A DNA stretch of 9,867 nucleotides, taken from the NCBI GenBank assembly GCA_023380575.1, contig JAMCRM010000097.1:1-9867 (forward strand). The letters run 5' to 3'. This document shows positions 7,023 through 9,867 of this stretch, in pieces (position 1 is the stretch's first letter; every line of letters starts with the position of its first letter). Both the position numbers and the translations under genes were made by a program. This DNA comes from Acidobacteriota bacterium (GTDB lineage Bacteria; Acidobacteriota; Terriglobia; Bryobacterales; Bryobacteraceae). The notes under the pieces are model-generated. The model saw nothing but the letters and a program-made list of their open reading frames with translations, made no database searches and was not told the DNA's origin.

Positions 7023-8372
7023 TTACACCTCGGGAAGGGTCCAGGGCGCGCGATAGCGCTTTGTCGTTCGGGCCTGCGCCTCCGGATCGCCCACGATGCG
7101 TTCGGTCCGCGCATCCCACCGCACCTTGCGGCCGAGCCGGTAGGCAATGACGCCGAGGTGACACGCGCTGATGGTACGATGCCCGATTTCCCAGTCGGCC
7201 ACGGGCCGGCGCCGCGATTTCACGCAATCCAGGAAGTTGCGCACGTGCGCGATCTGGCACTCTGGATCGATCTTCAGCCCGAGTTCCTTCAGCGCCTCGC
7301 AGCGTCGCGTGCGCTTGGGATTGCGCGGAACGTTCAGCCCGGTGTAGGCGGCCGATTCGCCACCCTTGAGAAACGCTTCCAGCTCGTCGAAATCGGAGCG
7401 CCGTCCTTCGACCTGAATTTCCGGCAGCACTTCGTAACCCGTACGGTCCACCACCAGCGTCCCGTCGGTGCCGTGAAAGGCGATGCCGTGCGGCCGTCCG
7501 AACGGCGCCGAGCTGTTGGCCTGCCGCGACATGTACCGCACCACGAAGCCCGGGTACTCGAACATGGTCATCATGGTGTCTGGCGTCTCGCAGTTGTCGT
7601 TGGCGCAGAACCGCCCGCCCACGGCCGCGGCCGAAAGCGGGCCGTCGACGTTCATCGCCCAATGGACTACGTCGATGAGGTGAGCGCCCCAGTCCGTCAT
7701 CATTCCGCCTGAGTAGTCCCAGAACCAGCGGAAGTTGAAATGGTACCGGTTGCGGTTATACGGCACCTTCGGAGCGGGGCCGAGAAACATGTCCCAGTCG
7801 AGGCCCGCGGGCGGCGGTCCATCGGGCGGGTTTCCCCGGCCGCCCGGCGTGATGTTGGAAGCGTTCCAGCATTCCACGAGCGATATCCGGCCGACGTGTC
7901 CGGCGCGGACCAGTTCGACCACTTTCTGAAAGTGCCGGGCCGAGCGCTGCTGGCTGCCCGTCTGGACCACGCGACGATATCTGCGCGCCGCCTTGATCAT
8001 CACCTGGCCTTCGTGGATTGTATGGGTGAGCGGCTTTTCGCAGTACACGTCCTTGCCTGCCTGGCAGGCGAGAATACTGGCGGGCGCGTGCCAGTGGTCA
8101 GGCGTGGAAACGAAAACGGCATCGATATCTCTCCGGTCGAGGATACGCCGGAAATCCATGTAGCCCTCGGGCTTGCCGCCGAGAGCTGCGCGCGCTTTGG
8201 CAATCAGCGGCGGATAAACATCGGCCACGGCGACGATTTCCACATCGGGAAATCCCGAACAGACGCGCATCTCGTAGCTGCCGCGGCCGCCACAGCCGAT
8301 CTGCGCCACGCGAATGCGATCGTTTGCGCCGAGAACGGCCAGCCCGGTGTTCATGAAATCTCTGCGGTGCAT
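7023..8372 (-). CDS. Gfo/Idh/MocA-family NAD(P)-dependent oxidoreductase
   Basis: A 449-residue sugar or polyol dehydrogenase-type protein. The Rossmann part opens with the dinucleotide motif IGCGGRG (25-31), followed by VADVYPP near 49-55, STPDHWHAP at 89-97 and the family hallmark E112-K-P114. The C-terminal domain carries GGMMTDWGAHLIDVVHWAM at 222-240, with the likely catalytic H231 and D234. The N-terminus MHRRDFMNTG looks like a Tat motif, but only about eight residues (GLAVLGAN) lie between it and the Rossmann strand, too short for a working signal; many relatives carry a full one. It is therefore probably cytoplasmic. The ATG at 8372 is preferred because the RR motif follows; a GTG at 8390 would add six residues. 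Neither start has a strong ribosome site. It is divergent from the glycoside hydrolase, suggesting joint sugar metabolism. The substrate cannot be told. Confidence 0.93.
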   Translation of the reverse strand: MHRRDFMNTGLAVLGANDRIRVAQIGCGGRGSYEMRVCSGFPDVEIVAVADVYPPLIAKARAALGGKPEGYMDFRRILDRRDIDAVFVSTPDHWHAPASILACQAGKDVYCEKPLTHTIHEGQVMIKAARRYRRVVQTGSQQRSARHFQKVVELVRAGHVGRISLVECWNASNITPGGRGNPPDGPPPAGLDWDMFLGPAPKVPYNRNRYHFNFRWFWDYSGGMMTDWGAHLIDVVHWAMNVDGPLSAAAVGGRFCANDNCETPDTMMTMFEYPGFVVRYMSRQANSSAPFGRPHGIAFHGTDGTLVVDRTGYEVLPEIQVEGRRSDFDELEAFLKGGESAAYTGLNVPRNPKRTRRCEALKELGLKIDPECQIAHVRNFLDCVKSRRRPVADWEIGHRTISACHLGVIAYRLGRKVRWDARTERIVGDPEAQARTTKRYRAPWTLPEV

Positions 8373-8389
8373 AGAGAAATATCTTCGCA

Positions 8390-8444
8390 CCCCGGCAACC
8401 CCGCTGCACGGGGTGGGCCGGAAGACCGGGGCACTTTGCCGGGG
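8390..8444. repeat. GC-rich nested inverted repeats in the divergent spacer
   Basis: CCCCGGCA (8390-8397) and TGCCGGGG (8437-8444) are perfect eight-base inverted arms. Just inside the left arm, ACCCCG (8398-8403) and CGGGGT (8409-8414) form a second hairpin with loop CTGCA. The array ends six bases before the TATAAT of the glycoside hydrolase and lies in the leader of the oxidoreductase. An operator shared by both genes is possible. GC-rich sequence produces such pairing by chance, so confidence is low. Confidence 0.3.
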
Positions 8445-8450
8445 CGGATG

Positions 8451-8456
8451 TATAAT
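8451..8456 (+). promoter_or_regulatory. Putative -10 element for the glycoside hydrolase gene
   Basis: A perfect TATAAT lies 44 bases before the ATG at 8501, giving a leader of roughly 38 bases. No convincing -35 hexamer is found at normal spacing. Both this element and the one at 6463-6468 are followed directly by CGA. Confidence 0.45.
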
Positions 8457-8489
8457 CGACGGTGGCCGGGAACGATATTGGGAATGGCT

Positions 8490-8495
8490 AAGGAG
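8490..8495 (+). promoter_or_regulatory. Ribosome binding site of the glycoside hydrolase
   Basis: AAGGAG ends five bases before the ATG at 8501. It fixes the start of this gene, and a hydrophobic signal sequence begins immediately after it. Confidence 0.75.
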
Positions 8496-8500
8496 AATAC

Positions 8501-9867
8501 ATGGTGCGTGTGGCGATCCTGCTGGCCCTTTGCATCACCGCGTGGCCGCAGACCATCGATTTCAAGCCGTTCGAGGTGATCTGGCGCGCCGGCACGGGTG
8601 TGGAGGCCGACATGTCGTTCCTGCTCGACGCGCCGGCCGGCAGGCACGGTTTCGTCCGCGTCGAAGGCGGTCACCTGGTGAGGGGCGACGGCCGCCGTCT
8701 GCGCCTGTGGGGCGTGAATCTCTCGATGCAGGGCAGCCGCCCCGCCAGGCAGGATGCCGCCGCCTACGCCGCCCACCTGGCGCGGTTCGGAGTGAACTGC
8801 GTGCGCATCCACCATTTCGATTGGCGCGCGCCACGGGGCATTATCGACGCGCGCCGGCCCAACAGCCGCACCTTCGACGCCGATCAACTGGATCGCTTCG
8901 ATTACTTCTTCGCCGAACTGAAGAAACGCGGCATTTACGTCGACCTGAATCTGAACGTCGGCCGGACGTTCGAGAAAGACGACGGCGTGCGCGAGTACCA
9001 ACTGTTAGGCTTCGCCAAGGCGGTGACGCTGTTCGACAAGCGCATCATCGAGCTGGAGAAAGAGTACGCGCGCATGCTGCTGGGGCATCGCAATCCGTAT
9101 ACCAACACCGAGTACCGGAACGACCCGGCGGTGGCGGTGATCGAGATCGTCAACGAAAACTCGATCCTCCATCACTGGATCTCCGGCAAGCTCTCGGGCA
9201 AGGGACTGGCGCCGGGGGCCAATGCAACCTGGGCCGATATCCCGCCGAGCTACGAACGCGATCTGACGGCCAGGTTCAACGCCTGGCTGGCGGCGCGGCT
9301 CTCGCCGGCCGATCTGGCGAAGGTGCGCAAGGAAGCCGGCGTCGCAGCCGGCGCCCCGGTGCCCCGCTTGCGCCCCCCTGAGTTCCGCGGGGCGAGCGCG
9401 CTCCGCTTCGAGATCGAAGCGGCGTTCTACCAGGACCTGGAGACCCGCTTCTTCCTGGATATGAGCGACTACTTGAAGCACACGCTGGGGGTGTACGCGC
9501 CGCTCATCGCCAGCAGCGTGCACGCCGCCGGATCGAGCCCCTATGCCGTGCTGAGTTCCACTGCACGGCTCGACATCGTCGACGCGCACTTCTACTGGCA
9601 GAACTGGCGGCCCGCCGTCCTGCCCGATGGCCGGCGGCGGCAGGAATTCGCCAACAGCGCCATGGTGAACGATCCCGAGCACTCCTCCGTGGTCACACTC
9701 TCGCGGGCGGCGGTGGCCGGCAAGCCCTTCTTCGTCACCGAGCTGAACCATGTGTTCCCCAACGAATACGCGTCTGAGGGCATGCCCATCGCCGCCGCCT
9801 ACGCCGCGTTCCTCGACTGGGACGGGGTGTTCTGGTACAGCTTCTCGCACAGTGAGCCGTGGAGCTG
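8501..9867 (+). CDS. Clan GH-A-type glycoside hydrolase, partial (C-terminus beyond right edge)
   Basis: 455 residues are visible with no stop. A short hydrophobic signal (VAILLALCITAW, 4-15) suggests export. A small N-terminal beta region (FVRVEGGHLVRGDGRRLRLWGVNL, about 51-74) leads into a TIM barrel with GVNCVRIHHFDW at 97-108 and YVDLNLNVG at 147-154. Barrel-end motifs fit the 4/7 arrangement: VIEIVNEN gives the likely acid/base E219 after N218, and FFVTELNH gives the likely nucleophile E414. DAHFYW (361-366) and GVFWYSFSHS (442-451) supply typical aromatic subsite residues. It resembles GH5-like cellulase-fold proteins but cannot be placed in a numbered family by eye. The proline- and arginine-rich stretch at 286-296 looks like a loop insertion. 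It is divergent from the oxidoreductase gene across 128 bases. The fold is confident; the substrate is unknown. Confidence 0.88.
   Translation, partial: MVRVAILLALCITAWPQTIDFKPFEVIWRAGTGVEADMSFLLDAPAGRHGFVRVEGGHLVRGDGRRLRLWGVNLSMQGSRPARQDAAAYAAHLARFGVNCVRIHHFDWRAPRGIIDARRPNSRTFDADQLDRFDYFFAELKKRGIYVDLNLNVGRTFEKDDGVREYQLLGFAKAVTLFDKRIIELEKEYARMLLGHRNPYTNTEYRNDPAVAVIEIVNENSILHHWISGKLSGKGLAPGANATWADIPPSYERDLTARFNAWLAARLSPADLAKVRKEAGVAAGAPVPRLRPPEFRGASALRFEIEAAFYQDLETRFFLDMSDYLKHTLGVYAPLIASSVHAAGSSPYAVLSSTARLDIVDAHFYWQNWRPAVLPDGRRRQEFANSAMVNDPEHSSVVTLSRAAVAGKPFFVTELNHVFPNEYASEGMPIAAAYAAFLDWDGVFWYSFSHSEPWS

Noticed and set aside
8508..8545. Lipobox at the glycoside hydrolase N-terminus (Cys11)
   Set aside because: The residue before the Cys is Leu rather than Gly, Ala or Ser, so lipoprotein processing is not supported.
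8314..9381. Plus-strand open frame of 355 codons overlapping the glycoside hydrolase
   Set aside because: It is a frame shadow: Arg-rich, without motifs, and covering the same bases as the GH-A barrel frame that has a ribosome site, signal sequence and catalytic motifs.
9005..9850. Minus-strand open frame of 281 codons opposite the glycoside hydrolase
   Set aside because: Antisense shadow of a GC-rich gene; rich in Arg, Gly and His, with no domain and no ribosome site seen.

Overview
The window is GC-rich and densely coded. It looks like an Acidobacteriota chromosome of the Bryobacterales/Solibacter kind. That guess rests on an Oar-like TonB-dependent receptor with an N-terminal carboxypeptidase-regulatory-like domain, standing next to a Tat-exported protein, a sulfatase, an M28 peptidase, a Gfo/Idh/MocA oxidoreductase and a glycoside hydrolase. 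No rRNA, tRNA, CRISPR array, insertion sequence or integrase was seen. The taxonomy is inferred from gene style only.

Layout. On the minus strand, reading from 6412 down to the left edge, four genes lie head to tail: a TonB-dependent outer-membrane receptor (6412-3248), a Tat-exported aldo/keto reductase-like TIM-barrel protein (3077-2166), a secreted M28 zinc peptidase (2133-1069) and an arylsulfatase-type sulfatase (1072 to beyond the left edge). The last two overlap by four bases (ATGA). The group probably forms one transcription unit for uptake and extracytoplasmic breakdown of a sulfated, perhaps peptide-bearing, substrate. A perfect TATAAT and a 35-base foldable inverted repeat lie just upstream of the receptor start.

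Divergent from the receptor, a small plus-strand gene (6576-6989) encodes a zinc ribbon followed by five exact ten-residue Q-F repeats. It converges on a minus-strand Gfo/Idh/MocA oxidoreductase (8372-7023). Divergent from that, across a 128-bp GC-rich spacer, is a plus-strand clan GH-A type glycoside hydrolase (8501 to beyond the right edge).

Together the genes suggest carbohydrate or sulfated-glycan scavenging: outer-membrane import, periplasmic desulfation, peptide trimming and glycosidic cleavage, with sugar oxidoreduction by the Gfo/Idh/MocA enzyme. The substrate cannot be read from the sequence. I see no clearly new defence or mobile system. The points most worth a second look are the ten-residue-repeat zinc-ribbon protein, the aldo/keto reductase-like protein that appears to have lost most of its catalytic tetrad, and the alternative hairpins in the receptor leader.
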